A stretch of DNA of 64,000 nucleotides, from positions 787,930-851,929 of the forward strand of contig NW_025064888.1 in the NCBI RefSeq assembly GCF_019112545.1. The letters are read 5' to 3'. Position numbers and translations under genes: made by a program. Within the stretch, counting starts at the first letter, position 1, and the number at the start of each line of letters is the position of its first letter. Positions 24,275 to 37,071 of the stretch are shown here, one piece after another. Below the pieces are notes generated by a model, which had not been told where the DNA came from, did no database searches, and was given only the letters and a program-made list of their open reading frames with translations. This DNA comes from Guyanagaster necrorhizus (lineage: Eukaryota > Basidiomycota > Agaricomycetes > Agaricales > Physalacriaceae).

Positions 24275-25756
24275 TCAAATATCTGCAGCACTATTCAAGA
24301 CGGCTATCCTTCCAGCTGCACCCATTCCTGCCTCGCCGGCATTACTGTCATTAGTGGCACCCGCAGCAGAAGTCCCTGCCATTTGTGAAACAACGTCACT
24401 TTGTAGCTGCATGGGTACGAAGATGACCTTGCTGTTCCCGGACTTGGCCATTTGTTGCACTGAACCGGCATATAAATATCATAATGAAAAAGAACGAAAA
24501 ACACTCACAAGCCTCCAATTGTCGGATCTGCATGGCAGCCGGCGAAGCCAGGATATCGGCAGCTTGACGCATCAACCTGGCAGCATCGACCTCGGCTCGC
24601 GCAGCAATAACCTTACTCTCACCGATCCGCTTCTGCTGAGCAGCGCTACTCAAGCTCGCGGAAATTTCAGGGCTGAAGATGATATCTTTGATGAGAATAC
24701 CCTCAATGGCAACGCCCCATTTGTCGGCGATGTCACCAACAATTTCGGCAATTTCAAAGGCGATGGCTTCACGCTCGGTAACGACAGATTGAACAGCACG
24801 TGCGCCAACGACATGTCGCAACGTTGTTTGTGCACGTTCGATGAGGGCTTGCCGGAGGTCAGTGATACCGAAAGCGGCGCGATAGGGGTTACAGATCTGG
24901 AAGTAAATGACCGAATCGCTAAGGGAGAGGGAAAAAATCAACAGATGGCAACGCAACGTAAATGATCATCATGTGCGCACATTTCAACATTAACGTTGTC
25001 TCGAGTACTGTTCAGCGACGTGAGAAGACTGGACGGGACTAGACTGGACGCGGAGAAAGAATATTTACATCACCATCTGCCTGCCAATAGGGCTGATCTG
25101 GATTTTCACATCCACAACGCGAAGGGATTCAGTACAAACGTTGACCTGGACAAGTCCCGGATCCACCGACTTGTAGAACTGGCCGAAACGGGAGATGAGT
25201 CCCACGGATCCTGAAATAGGCCGTTAAAGATAGTCCTGTGAGTTTCGTAGTAATTGCGCACCTTGCTGGACATTTCGGAAAGGATTTGGACACGGGCAAC
25301 AAGGGATGGCCCCAAGGAAGCCCACTGCGGTTCCCAGGCATTGTAAGAGCGAACCGTAGACTCCATGCGTAACCTTCATGCACATGTTAAGACTTTGAAT
25401 ACGGTACAAATGGATCTCGTACCTCTCCAGTTCCAAGATCCTGCGCGTACGAAGGCTTGCAAAAGGATGAGTTTACACCAACACCGAAATCGCACGGCGC
25501 TGCTCACTTGCATCTCGCTCCTTTTCAGCGGTTGGACAGTGATCATGTGATGCTTTGGTTCCCCCAATCTCCTTGGTCCAACTGGTACGTCCGCCGTTAC
25601 TTTGACAGGAAATTAAACTGAGCGTTATTGACCACCGCCAAAGCAAGAACGAGACTGACCATGAGGAGCATCGTGATCCACAACATTCCTTGGCGAGGTT
25701 GAGCCCTCACTAGGAGAAGGGGCGCGGTCCTTGCGGTCGATTCCGTTGTAAGACAT
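24275..25756 (-). CDS. Stomatin-like SPFH/Band 7 membrane protein
   Basis: A multi-exon minus-strand gene starting MSYNGIDRKDRAPSPSEG at 25756, with at least seven introns that keep frame. After a short polar N-terminus comes a hydrophobic hairpin ending GAIPCCPCPNPFRNV, typical of fungal stomatins with cysteines available for palmitoylation. The SPFH domain follows: GLISRFGQFYKSVDPGL, LRVVDVKIQI, then, across a GTAAAT intron, TRDNVNVEIDSVIYFQI and DLRQALIERAQTTLRHVVG. Further on are EREAIAFEIAEIVGDIADKWG and the coiled region IARAEVDAARLMRQAADIL-like, ending with a glycine/alanine-rich tail. Family knowledge: these proteins form oligomeric scaffolds in plasma or mitochondrial membranes and modulate channels and transporters. 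No catalytic function is expected. Which membrane it occupies cannot be told. Confidence 0.9.
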
Positions 25757-26316
25757 TACGGTAAGGGTGAGGGTGAGAAGGTAAGTAGTCTCCAATACCT
25801 TATATGCAATCGAGGAGAGGGTCCAAGGCGCAGTAGCACAGCCTCCCTGATGAGCTATAATTAATTTGAAACTCAGCGAATATGCTTCATTTGGCAATCC
25901 CGTGCACACCTCTGCACACCTACGTACCTGATAATTGGCGTCATACTGTTACGACGACTGCGCATTCAACAAAGCCCTGAGGTAAAATTGGATCCAGAAG
26001 ACCGCAATGGCCGGTTCAGCTGTCATCTGCTGTCGACTCTCGATCATTCCATTCTACTGAATTACCACCGTGGAGTCGGCATGATAACCATCGATTCGGA
26101 GTAACGTATTCTCAACTCGCTGAAAAGTTTAACGGCTAGGGTTCAAGGCTTACGGACTCGTGTTATATGTATCTGCATATATGTATTCTTGGGCTTCTTT
26201 GACGGAATTTGGAACTACTGATTGGACGCCTTCTTGCCGCTTTTCGGACACATGAACACAATATATACGACGACGACTTCTACTCGCTCTTTTATACGTC
26301 CTTATCTCTTTCCCTG
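25757..26316. other. Divergent promoter region (stomatin-like / MFS)
   Basis: This 560-bp spacer lies between two start codons pointing away from each other, so it must hold both promoters. No coding exon or distinctive repeat was seen, and no GATA-cluster conspicuous enough to claim nitrogen control of the transporter. Confidence 0.45.
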
Positions 26317-28786
26317 ATGGCGTCGGCAAGCGATGAGAAAATTGCAACAGAAGAAAAGAGTAATGTCCATCATCTCACACAAGTCTCTGTCAATCAAGTG
26401 GATACTGGAGCGGTACTTGTAATCGGTAAAACCGGGCACTTGAGCCGTTCCGAGGCCATAAGAATCAGGTACAGTATGTTCACTTTCGCTGCAACGGTAT
26501 CTCACGTTAGAGCACAACAGGAACAAAATAGACCGTCATATCATTCCCCTGATGTGCCGTGAGTCTCGTCTTTATGGACAGCCCCTAGCCGGGATGGCAA
26601 TTATCCTAATTGTTGTATCATTTACAGTGCTGTATGCGTGAGTCGTAATGGCTATTGGTTCGCCGTTATGTTCACCACAGCCTGTCATAATCCTAGAATC
26701 CAATACATGGACAAAGCCACATTAGGAAATGCCGCCGTCCTAGGTCTCCTGTAAGTCCGCGATGCGTGTCAAATCGTGTTCCGTATCAAACTTCCCATTT
26801 AGTAAAGATACACATCTAAGTACTGACCAGTGAGTGGAGCATAGTATTTCCGACCTTTCTCGTTCTTCAACTCCTCGATGCAGATATAACTGGTTTGGCG
26901 TCTAATCTATGATCCATGGCGTCTACTTAATGAAAGCCTCAGGCTCAGCACCATCTTCTATCTTGGTTATCTTGTTTTCGAATTCCCGCAGAATCTCTGT
27001 CTGCAGCGCCTTCCCGTTGGGAAATGGTTGAGGTGTGCCGTCCTCCTAATTATCTGTCCTGGGTGACATCATTCCCGAATCCTCATAGCTTCAATATCTT
27101 GGTTTGGGCCGTAGCGTTATGTATGCACGCAGCATGCAAAAATTTCGCCGGTCTCTTCGTCGTCCGATTGATCCTGGGTATGTGTGAAGGTTGCATCACA
27201 ACGGGATTCATGATTGTCACCTCCATGTTCTATACACGAACGGAGCAGACATTAAGGGTCGGGTACTGGTGTAAGTGCATAAATTCGCCCTCTTGTATCT
27301 TGCTGACTCCTTTGGTAGTCTTAATGGATGGTAGCTGTAGGTATTTGTTCTTTCCTACTCGCTTGGGTTAACCATTGGTATTAGCACAAGTAATCGCCGG
27401 CTTCATTAGCTTCGGGACCTTGCACATGAAAACCAATTCATTGACAGCCTGGCAATGGTACGCGGCTTCTTATATCTATCTATTTTTATGATTGATCAAC
27501 ACTAGGCTTATGATAATTTTCGGCGTATTGACCATAGTGACTGCAGTCATTTTCTGGTACTCTACTTTCTCCTCGTATTCTACACAGACAGCTGACGTTT
27601 GATCCAGGTTCCTTTTTCCAGATTCTCCTACGAACGCGTGGTTCCTTACCCCGGAAGAGCGCTCTTCTGCGGTTCAGCGAATAAAGGTCATTCGATATTT
27701 GCCGTCCTCTCGTGGTTTTAATAATCCCCTTCTCAAAACAGGAAAATCAAACAGGTATCGAGAACAAACATTTCAAGAAAGAACAGTACGAAAGACCTAT
27801 CTTTTAAACCAGTTTTACTTCTTCTTAAACACCTAACACTAGAATGATAGAAGCCCTAACGGATATCAAAACATGGTTATTCGCTCTCTTCTCCATGTTA
27901 GCCAACATCCCGAATTCGCTCTCTAATCAGCGACAGCTAATTATCTTGTCCTTTGGTTTCTCCAACCTTAACACCACTCTCCTGGGCTGTGTTCCCGGTG
28001 CTGTAGCGGTCATTGCAGTTTGGAGCGGTACAAACATAGTAGCGCGGATTCCAAACAGCCAAGCGTGGGTCGGTGTGATATACCTGATACCGAATCTCGT
28101 TGCTGTGTTCTTGATGCTCTTTCTAAGCTGGGATAATAAAGTTGGTCTGTTACTGACACTGTTCTTCGCCGGTGAGATGTTTAACTCTTTTTGACTCCGT
28201 ACCGCTTACCGACAGTGGTAGGTCTCGGGGTCACCGCTTTCGGTATGTTTGCATTCTATGCTCACCGGCGGTGATTAATGCGATTGCAGTTCTTTCGCTT
28301 TCTTGGCTGTCGAGCACTACGGCAGGACACACGAAGAAAGTAGTCGTCAACGCTATCATGTTATCTGCTTATTGTATCGGTAATGCGGTCGGTCCTTTCA
28401 TGTGGCAAGAGAAATACAAGCCTCGGTGCGTGTTCCTACAGACCAATAGTATTCTTCCCTCTTTATGCTGATGAGCATATGGGACTAGCGATCGTGTACC
28501 CTGGATAGTCATCGGTGTTTGCGTTATTTTTCGGATTCTGACTCTGCTCACCATTCGGTACCTGCTATCGGCTGAAAATCGACGTAGGGATACCGAATGC
28601 GTTGATTCTGTTTATGACGATGTGTATATTGAGCGGGTGAAAGAGGACGGTGTTATGGAGAAGGTTCGTGTTGACAAGGTCTGTCTGGATCCTCGCTATG
28701 TGCGTTTCGTACGCTTTCTGACAGGTCCACAGGAATTTTTGGATTTGACGGACAAGCAGAATCGAGATTTCAGATACGTCCTCTAG
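26317..28786 (+). CDS. MFS transporter, allantoate permease (Dal5/ACS) type
   Basis: The gene has many small exons. The ATG at 26317 begins MASASDEKIATEE. Readable pieces in order are NKIDRHIIPLMC, YMDKATLGNAAVLGL, YNWFGV, IFYLGYLVFEFPQNL, LQRLPVGKW, LILGMCEGCITTGF, MFYTRTEQTLRVGYW, FPDSPTNAWFLTPEER, IKTWLFALFSMLANIPNS, ARIPNSQAWVG and AYCIGNAVGPFMWQEKYKPR. The DKATLG, LILGMCEG..P-region, LTPEER loop and GN.. GP motifs are the usual markers of the anion:cation symporter family. The last intron (28678-28731) precedes a short C-terminal exon ending in TAG at 28784-28786. Family knowledge: Dal5-like carriers import allantoate, ureidosuccinate, nicotinate or dipeptides with protons at the plasma membrane. 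Substrate is unknown here. Early exons are very short, so their exact borders are uncertain. Confidence 0.85.
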
Positions 28787-29316
28787 TAGGTACACTTCAG
28801 GAGGATTTAGGCATTTTGTGCTGGACAGGATCTGCAGGCACACATTAAGAGTACATGTTGGGCCATACGATAACTATGATAATGTTTTAACTTGTGTATA
28901 TTTCTGGCTGTCATGGGAATATAGAACAATCTGAGCTGAGTTTGTGCACTACATTTTGAACAGCTGACTTCAACATCCCCATTCGACAGGGGTCAGTACG
29001 AAACCATAACCCTCCCTCCTCCTCGCTGGAAGGGTTTTCGTTAAGATACCTTGTCTGTCATGTCATTATGCATGGGCAGTATTATGTTCAGTACGATTAT
29101 ATACATATTGTATTTACAAAGTAAATTACAGCCTGAGAGATCAATGAGATGTATAAAAACACAAAAACAAAAATTCTCTAAAAAAATCTGCCACTACTTG
29201 CCAGTCATTTTGCACGTGAAGGAGTCAATATAACTTACCACCCTGGATGCTTCGTGCGCAACCCTAGCCCATTCCCAATCTTCACGATCCATATCAAAAA
29301 TAACGAGGAAGTCAAA
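28787..29316. other. Spacer between transporter and tRNA
   Basis: 3' flank of the transporter gene and downstream flank of the minus-strand tRNA. The run of five A at 29296-29300 (T5 on the minus strand), 16 nt past the tRNA 3' end, is a plausible RNA polymerase III terminator. No coding sequence was recognised. Confidence 0.5.
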
Positions 29317-29399
29317 TGACCACCGCAGGACTCGAACCTGCAACCTTTTGGTACCATTTAGCATCGAAGCCAAACGCGCTACCATTGCGCCAGGAAGCC
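29317..29399 (-). tRNA. tRNA-Arg(TCG) with an 11-nt intron
   Basis: Read on the minus strand. Acceptor GGCTTCC (29399-29393); TG; D-arm GCGC-AATGGTA-GCGC; G. Anticodon stem TTTGG, loop CT-TCG-A, an 11-nt intron (29363-29353), A, stem CCAAA. Variable loop AGGTT, T-arm GCAGG-TTCGAGT-CCTGC, acceptor GGTGGTC and discriminator A. The anticodon TCG is at 29367-29365, with T33 and A37 in place, so it would decode CGN arginine codons. The A box (TGGCGCAATGGT) and B box (GGTTCGAGTCC) fit the Pol III consensus and a T5 run follows. The intron sits one base 3' of the anticodon, the canonical site for endonuclease splicing. The acceptor stem is imperfect, with two G-T pairs and one T-T mismatch at 5:68, so a slightly decayed copy is possible. 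Confidence 0.8.
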
Positions 29400-29509
29400 A
29401 TAGGTCACTTTACATTTAGCTTTCTGTAGTACAACCTCTCAAATTGTCCTGTCACGCGTGCATCCCTTTTGAAGCATCCTCAATTCTTACCACCATCTTC
29501 AAGTCCACC

Positions 29510-30174
29510 ATGGCTTTGAACTGTGCGATGATTGATGACTACCAGAACCCTGTCCCTCTCCCTCATGAAGTGACCATAACGAGCGTCGACTCTGGTGTCG
29601 ATCTTACTGTGAAAATGCCGTCTTCCAGTCCTTCAGGTTCTGGTAGTTCCCTGAAGGCCACGGGTCGACTTTGGGTTACTGATCAAAGGGTAGGTACCCT
29701 ACGCGTTTCATTTCGCCCATTTCACATTTGCATTCTCTCAGGTCTTGTTCATATCTAAGCCGAAATCATCCTTTGAGTCTCTATCTGTCCCTCTACACTC
29801 TATCCTCTCTACCAAGTTCATGCAACCAACCTTTGGAGCGAATTACTTGACCTTCGAAGCTAAGCCTGCGCCCGAAGGAGGTCTAAAGACTGGAACTGAG
29901 GTGGAGGTGCGGTTCAAGGGCCAAGCCATGTTCCAGTTTGTGGCGCTCTTAGAAAAGACCAGGGAGAGGGCGATCTATATGAAGCGACAGATGGCGCAAG
30001 ATGAAGATGTATTGCGTGCGTGGACTTTTTTCGCTCACTTCGTTCGTGACGCACGAAAGTCACTGACGTATCGATGTAGCGAGGTACGACTCTCCTGCTC
30101 AGTCTAGCTCAGTGGTTTCGCCAAGCAACGACGCTACGGTCCCGGTGGAGAACCCACCGGCATATGGCGCGTAA
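29510..30174 (+). CDS. WBP2-like GRAM-domain protein
   Basis: Three exons, 29510-29689, 29742-30015 and 30080-30174, total 549 nt (182 residues). The first exon begins MALNCAMIDDYQNPVPLPHE. The GRAM/PH-like core continues through ATGRLWVTDQR (exon 1) and VLFISKPKSSFESLSVPLHSI, with PTFGANYLTFEAKP and VEVRFKGQAMFQFVALLEKTRERA after it. The short last exon is proline/serine-rich and ends NPPAYGA, close to the PPxY-type tail by which WBP2 proteins bind WW domains, here as PPAY. Family knowledge: WBP2 is a small cytoplasmic/nuclear adaptor and co-activator; fungal members are uncharacterised as far as I know. The ATG lies in a good context (CCACCATGG). It starts about 110 bp from the divergent tRNA. 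Confidence 0.9.
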
Positions 30175-30321
30175 TGGTTGTCTACATCGTCTTTGTAATA
30201 GTACTCCATGGAATCATGCTTAATCAAGACGCAGAGCAAACAGTGTAGTTCAGTCGATACCATTGTACTTAGTAACTCTGTTGTAGATTTACCTGTAAAA
30301 GTATTCTTTTTTGCTTGACAA

Positions 30322-31909
30322 CTACAAATGATACTTAGTGAACTGAAACTGTTCTTGAGCCCCGGAAGTCAAAAGCCAAGAAAGAAAGGTTTGGAAATCA
30401 TAATCTGACTGCGCTAATAAATGGGAGCCGGTTTCCCCGTGCTTGTCTTCAAACTCATCCATGACTTCACCAGCCCCGCTCATGTCAAGAATTCCTGCTA
30501 TCGCAGCATGAAGACGAATGTAAGCTGGATTGGGCAGAGGTATCGGTGGGTCCGAGTTGCTCCTTGAAAATGACACGATGCTCGCGACCTCCCACAGGCG
30601 GCCATGGAAAAACGAATTTGAAGCTGGGATGGTGGAGCTGTATCGTGTACTCATTCGGTGTCTAAAGTAGATTGGCAATGATATCAAGCACAGGTAAACT
30701 GAGATGCGCACCTCTGTTGCATGCAAAGAGAATAAGAAGGCATCAAGACTAGTACGACAATAGTGCTCAAGACCAATTCCATTGCTTGGGTCATCGATTA
30801 TGGGAACGATTACCTCCATCTCCTCATCAGTCAAAGCCATATAATTCCGGACTATATCCCACGTCGTCATAGCATATCTGTAGGACTGGGAAACGGGTGA
30901 ATACATCATTATTTGGGAAGAAAGCAATCGCTCACGTCTTTAGGATTATTGAGATTGAATTCCGCTGCTGCCCGCTTGAGTATGTGAGAATTCTCTACAT
31001 CCGCATAAGCAAGGTCAGAATCGTTGGAAGGATGTGTGGAGAAATGGGCCCTGTGGCCAAGTCCAGTGATAGGACAGATATATCGCTGCCGCGTCAAGAC
31101 CTAAAAGGAGTAAGAATAGAGCATAAAGTTTGCCGCGGAATTTGACCTTTGTCATCATGGTAGAATCGCAGTGACCCAATTCATCAAACATGAACCCCGA
31201 TGGTTCCATCAACGTCGGAGTCGCTTGCCCAGATGGATCGGCCTCATTTGAGTATTTCTTGAAGAAGCTATGCATGCGGACTAATAAACACTGAAAGTCA
31301 GCCAAATAATCACAGAAAGCACGAAGACTCACAAATCCAAAGAAAATGAGCAAACCATGTTACTGCAAGCGCGCTGAGCGCGTTCGCAGTCTCTTCTGAC
31401 TCACGCCGCGGTCCCCGACAGGCGCAAATGGCAGCAGCAACATATCTCAGGCTGGACTGTGCACGTTCGGGGCTACCGCACATGGGAGCAAAATCGAGCA
31501 TGGCCGTAAGGACAAGGTCGAGCTTAAATTTGCCCTGCTTGATATTGTACCCTGTCAGCCACGTGGGTATGCTTTGGCGGCATTCCTTGAAGTAATCGAG
31601 CATTTTCCTAGCGCTTTCCACCAGATTCTCGGTTGCTCTCCCAGGATCATCCATCAATCTCTTCACGTGGTCCATATCGGGTGCATCTTCAAAGAGACTG
31701 CGATCGCTACTTGCAGAACTGGAAAAACTCTGTTCAATTGCTTGTTTCTGGATCCTACTTCTATCAGGTCGTGAAGGGCTGTTCGGTTGAGTACAAATGC
31801 AGAGCGGATTGATTGGGTCGTGGTCGGTGGCATCCTCGGTGCAAGTCGAAGAAGCAGGACTGCTAGAGTCGGTTGGGTTGCCAAGAAGAGAAGTTCGCCT
31901 GAGAGACAT
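30322..31909 (-). CDS. HNH-nuclease-domain protein with probable frameshift near 3' end
   Basis: The first exon starts MSLRRTSLLGNPTDSSSPAS at 31909. Several short introns follow. The HNH region reads VLTRQRYICPITGLGHRAH, then DVENSHILKRAAAEF, and after an intron YRYAMTTWDIVRNYM and DDPSNGIGLEHYC...DAFLFSL. The next exon gives TPNEYTIQLHHPSFKFVF. The ending typical of this basidiomycete family, LPNPAYIRLHAAIAGILDMSGAGE, lies in the neighbouring frame with no intron that can connect it. The switch falls at a run of five A (T5 in the gene) at 30608-30612. As read, the protein would instead stop early, near 30500. Family knowledge: these DUF-type HNH proteins are multiplied in mushrooms with unknown substrates. 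Either the copy is broken, or the homopolymer length is a sequencing error. The stop for the family-like frame is at 30322. Confidence 0.75.
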
Positions 31910-33550
31910 TCCAGCAGAAGCAGAGCACGTAACTGTCTAAAGGTAGCGACCAGTGGTTGATGGGTGGTTGATGGTGAAAGACGAAAGCAAGATATATCAT
32001 ATACGCAGGATGAGTGGTGGGAAGAAAACGAGGGCGACACGGAAGACGAGCATGGATAACTGCCACACCATAGACCACGTCCAACACAGCCAGCACCCAA
32101 GACACGCTCGCAAAACACCCCGGGCTTTAGCCGACCGCAGAATCAAACGAACCAATTAGCCCACCACGAGGGTGCAAAATACCATACATATCCGTTACTC
32201 TGCTCCACATTACACACCAAAACACCCGGGGAACTCAGAAGGAAGAGCGGAGGGACTGGAACAAGAGGGAAAGAGGATCCTGAGGCCCTGTACCTCCACC
32301 GCGTCTTAGTAGTTAGCTTGTTGCGGTTAATCAAATGCTGAGAACAAAAATATATATATACGCAGGCAGCCGCTTCACGTGGGCGTGACAACTTCCGATG
32401 CCGAACCGGCAACGACTTCTGTCTGCTTGCTATTGTCGAAACAATTAGACGAATTTACTAGCACACGTTACATTTTTGCCAATTTGAGGTGCCGCTTGGG
32501 AAAGATGACCATCCTTGTCCATTTGTGTGTCTTCGTCCTTCCTGGATATTACCGTGACAATTTACTTCCAGTCACACTGCCCGTCCTTATTGTTATTTAC
32601 TTACCCTACTTTTCATATTGTTTTCTCTTCCATTCAACAAGTGCTTCGGGGTTCTTTGGACTTTCCAAGGCTCGAACCTGGATGGTCAGCAGAGTATAGT
32701 ACCGACTGCATAACGAGGCTATTCGCACCGGCGGCCGACGCCAAAAATACTGCTTGTTTTCTTGTTTGTCGTTTCTCATGAATTATATGCATGATCAATG
32801 ATCTCTCTTGATTTATCAGCCCCTTCATCATAAGACTATCATAGCGTCTATCAGAAAAGATACAAAGACCTGGAGCGATCGTATAGGCCCTCTCTCGTTG
32901 TGTCAACATCGTGACGATATGGATTCACACTCCCCTCAGGAGATTGCAAGATGTACGGTCCCATAATCCTTTTTCTGACATTTCTCTAATAAAACACAGA
33001 CGTAGCAAGGTCGATGGGACAACCTGATGAGGAGGTCAGCACTTCCTGACAGTCCCAGCACGCGCGCCCCACTGACGAGTCTTGAAGATCCATTTTTTCT
33101 GAGCACGTTTTGATTTCACAATACGAGTAGTATTGGCTTCTAAACCTGGGTTGAGAAGATTATTTATTTTTTTGTGGTGAGTCTGTTGTTGTAACGAGCC
33201 AGCCTTAGCCCGGTCCCTTCTTCTTCATCCCTTACCCCGTTGTCGCGCTATGCGCTCCACTGTTCTCGACTTGTTCCATAGCCTATTGGATATTCGTTAG
33301 TAGTATAAAAGAGCTACGTACCGTTGTAGTAGCTTGGGTTTTTCGCAATTGATCAGCTTTTACACCTGTCACACGTTGCGTTAGCTCCTAGTGAGAGTTC
33401 ATGACTTTTGCCACCCTCTTAGTTGTCCAGCGTTAGTGACACGTAGGGGTGATTATGACATAGTCAGAACCACTACTCTTCTGAGTTGGAATCGTGATAT
33501 ATACTTCATGTCCTGGAGGCAACGACGCCTCGTAATGTAAACTGTCCAAA
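31910..33550. other. Spacer upstream of the HNH gene
   Basis: The first 300 bp are the HNH gene's upstream region. There is AT-rich sequence at about 32349-32360 (TATATATATA). At 32640-32700 the minus strand shows a T-arm-like pattern (CCAGG-TTCGAGC-CTTGG), but the remaining tRNA arms do not form. No protein-coding exon is recognised up to the carboxymuconolactone-decarboxylase-like gene. Confidence 0.45.
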
Positions 33551-34166
33551 CTACGCTTCGATATCAGGGATCTTTTTTTTCCACTGCACACCAGAGGCCC
33601 GAGCGACATCGAGTGAAATCTGACGCACTGTTCTGACTTCATCCGAGGTCGCGCCATTCCTCAGCGACCCCTTGAGATGCCAGTCAACTTGGCATGGGGT
33701 ATCATTCGCTATAAGAGCAGCCACCATAGTGAATGAAGTCTCCGCAGCTGAGAGCGCACCAAAGTAGCTGTAGGTATAACTACACCCAAAGGTTGTTGAA
33801 AAGAACTCTTAGATAGAGTGTTTCAATCGGGAATTGCTCACCGAAATCCAGATACAATTATTCGAGAAAAGGCTGCCCATTTGCTGCCGTCTCTCCTTAT
33901 GTGTGATTAAAATATTCTTATCCAATTTTAAGTCCAGGTTTCGATTGGCTAAGATAGATCACTACGCAAACCGGCGAATCAGCCGGGATTTGGCCCAAGA
34001 AATAAGGAGGTTATACCGAAGGGGTTTCGTGTCGGGCAATTCAGTAGGGATAACAGGACGGAGCTGAGGATAAGAACTCAGTCGGCGCAGTAAGAGTGAA
34101 ACGACTGAGGTTGCTGACGTGGCTAAGGGGTATATATACTACAGATATAGGTCCTTCCGAGGACAT
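33551..34166 (-). CDS. Short carboxymuconolactone decarboxylase (AhpD-like) family protein
   Basis: Four small exons, 34166-34143, 34063-33966, 33895-33842 and 33767-33551, give 393 nt (130 residues). Introns of 79, 70 and 74 bp are all GT-AG and phase-consistent. The N-terminus reads MSSEGPIS-LRPVIPTELPDTKPLRYNLL. The last exon carries the family core: YFGALSAAETSFTMVAALIA, NDTPCQVDWHLKGSLRNG, ATSDEVRTVRQISLDVARA and GVQWKKKIPDIEA. The DWHLKGSLRNGAT..E segment matches the helix that in AhpD-like enzymes carries the active-site histidine. The typical CxxC pair is absent, as in many fungal members. Homologues I know of are usually longer, with extra helices between the LLxSxA region and the FGALS segment, so this may be an internally shortened gene. 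Function is unproven: aromatic-lactone or peroxide chemistry are family possibilities only. Confidence 0.65.
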
Positions 34167-34870
34167 ATGGAGCGACAGAAGTATCCGTAGATCGTATCTC
34201 CTCGATATCTCGATATTGCGGCCCATGCATCTCTGGCAAGATTTCAGACGAAAGAGGGTTGTATGCCCGCGGAAGCATTTAGTTCGCCCAGCATGAAGAG
34301 CAAGGGCGAAAAAATCCGTATGCGACGGCCGGTCTATCTTCATGGACATTGTTTTATGGTTCACGTTCGTCTTTCGACTGTTTCTAGGAAGTTGTCGTAA
34401 GACCATCAGCCTGAAAGAGTGGCAGCGAGTTTAATTATGTATGTGGTGCCAAAGAAGGAGCCTCCAAGTCCTTGGGATATGTTTTAAACCCGAGCATGCA
34501 GAATGCAGATGCATGATGGCGCACATTATATGGAGGTCGGCCATCGTGGTGAAAGGCCATGGAGAAGAGTTTTGGCGAAACGTAAGATGACGATATAGTT
34601 AGTACCGCGGAGGTCTTATCTCCCTAGGCAAAAGTAAGCCCAGAACCTTGTAGTGAGGAGATACATTACATCCGCAATCGATAAAGTCTGGACACACCGA
34701 ATGTCTTGCACGATTTTCGTATCTGGGATGGATGTTGTTGTCAGCCCGGGAGTCGGACCGCTAAGACGTGGATACCCACGTGACTAACACGAGAAACAAA
34801 CAGTGGCCATTTCAAACTCCACCGACCGCGTCGTCGACGCGTCACTCTGCTCTGACTGTAGTCGCTGCCC
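34167..34870. other. Divergent promoter region (CMD-like / CDC7)
   Basis: The spacer separates two divergent start codons (34166 minus, 34871 plus). A minus-strand frame runs open from 34406 across the first exon of the CMD-like gene, but it has no domain and is probably leader sequence. No RNA gene or repeat was seen. Confidence 0.45.

Positions 34871-37071
<2,201 letters not shown>

Noticed and set aside
32640..32700. tRNA-like sequence on the minus strand with a good T-arm (CCAGG-TTCGAGC-CTTGG)
   Set aside because: No matching acceptor stem, D-arm or seven-base anticodon loop could be formed around it.
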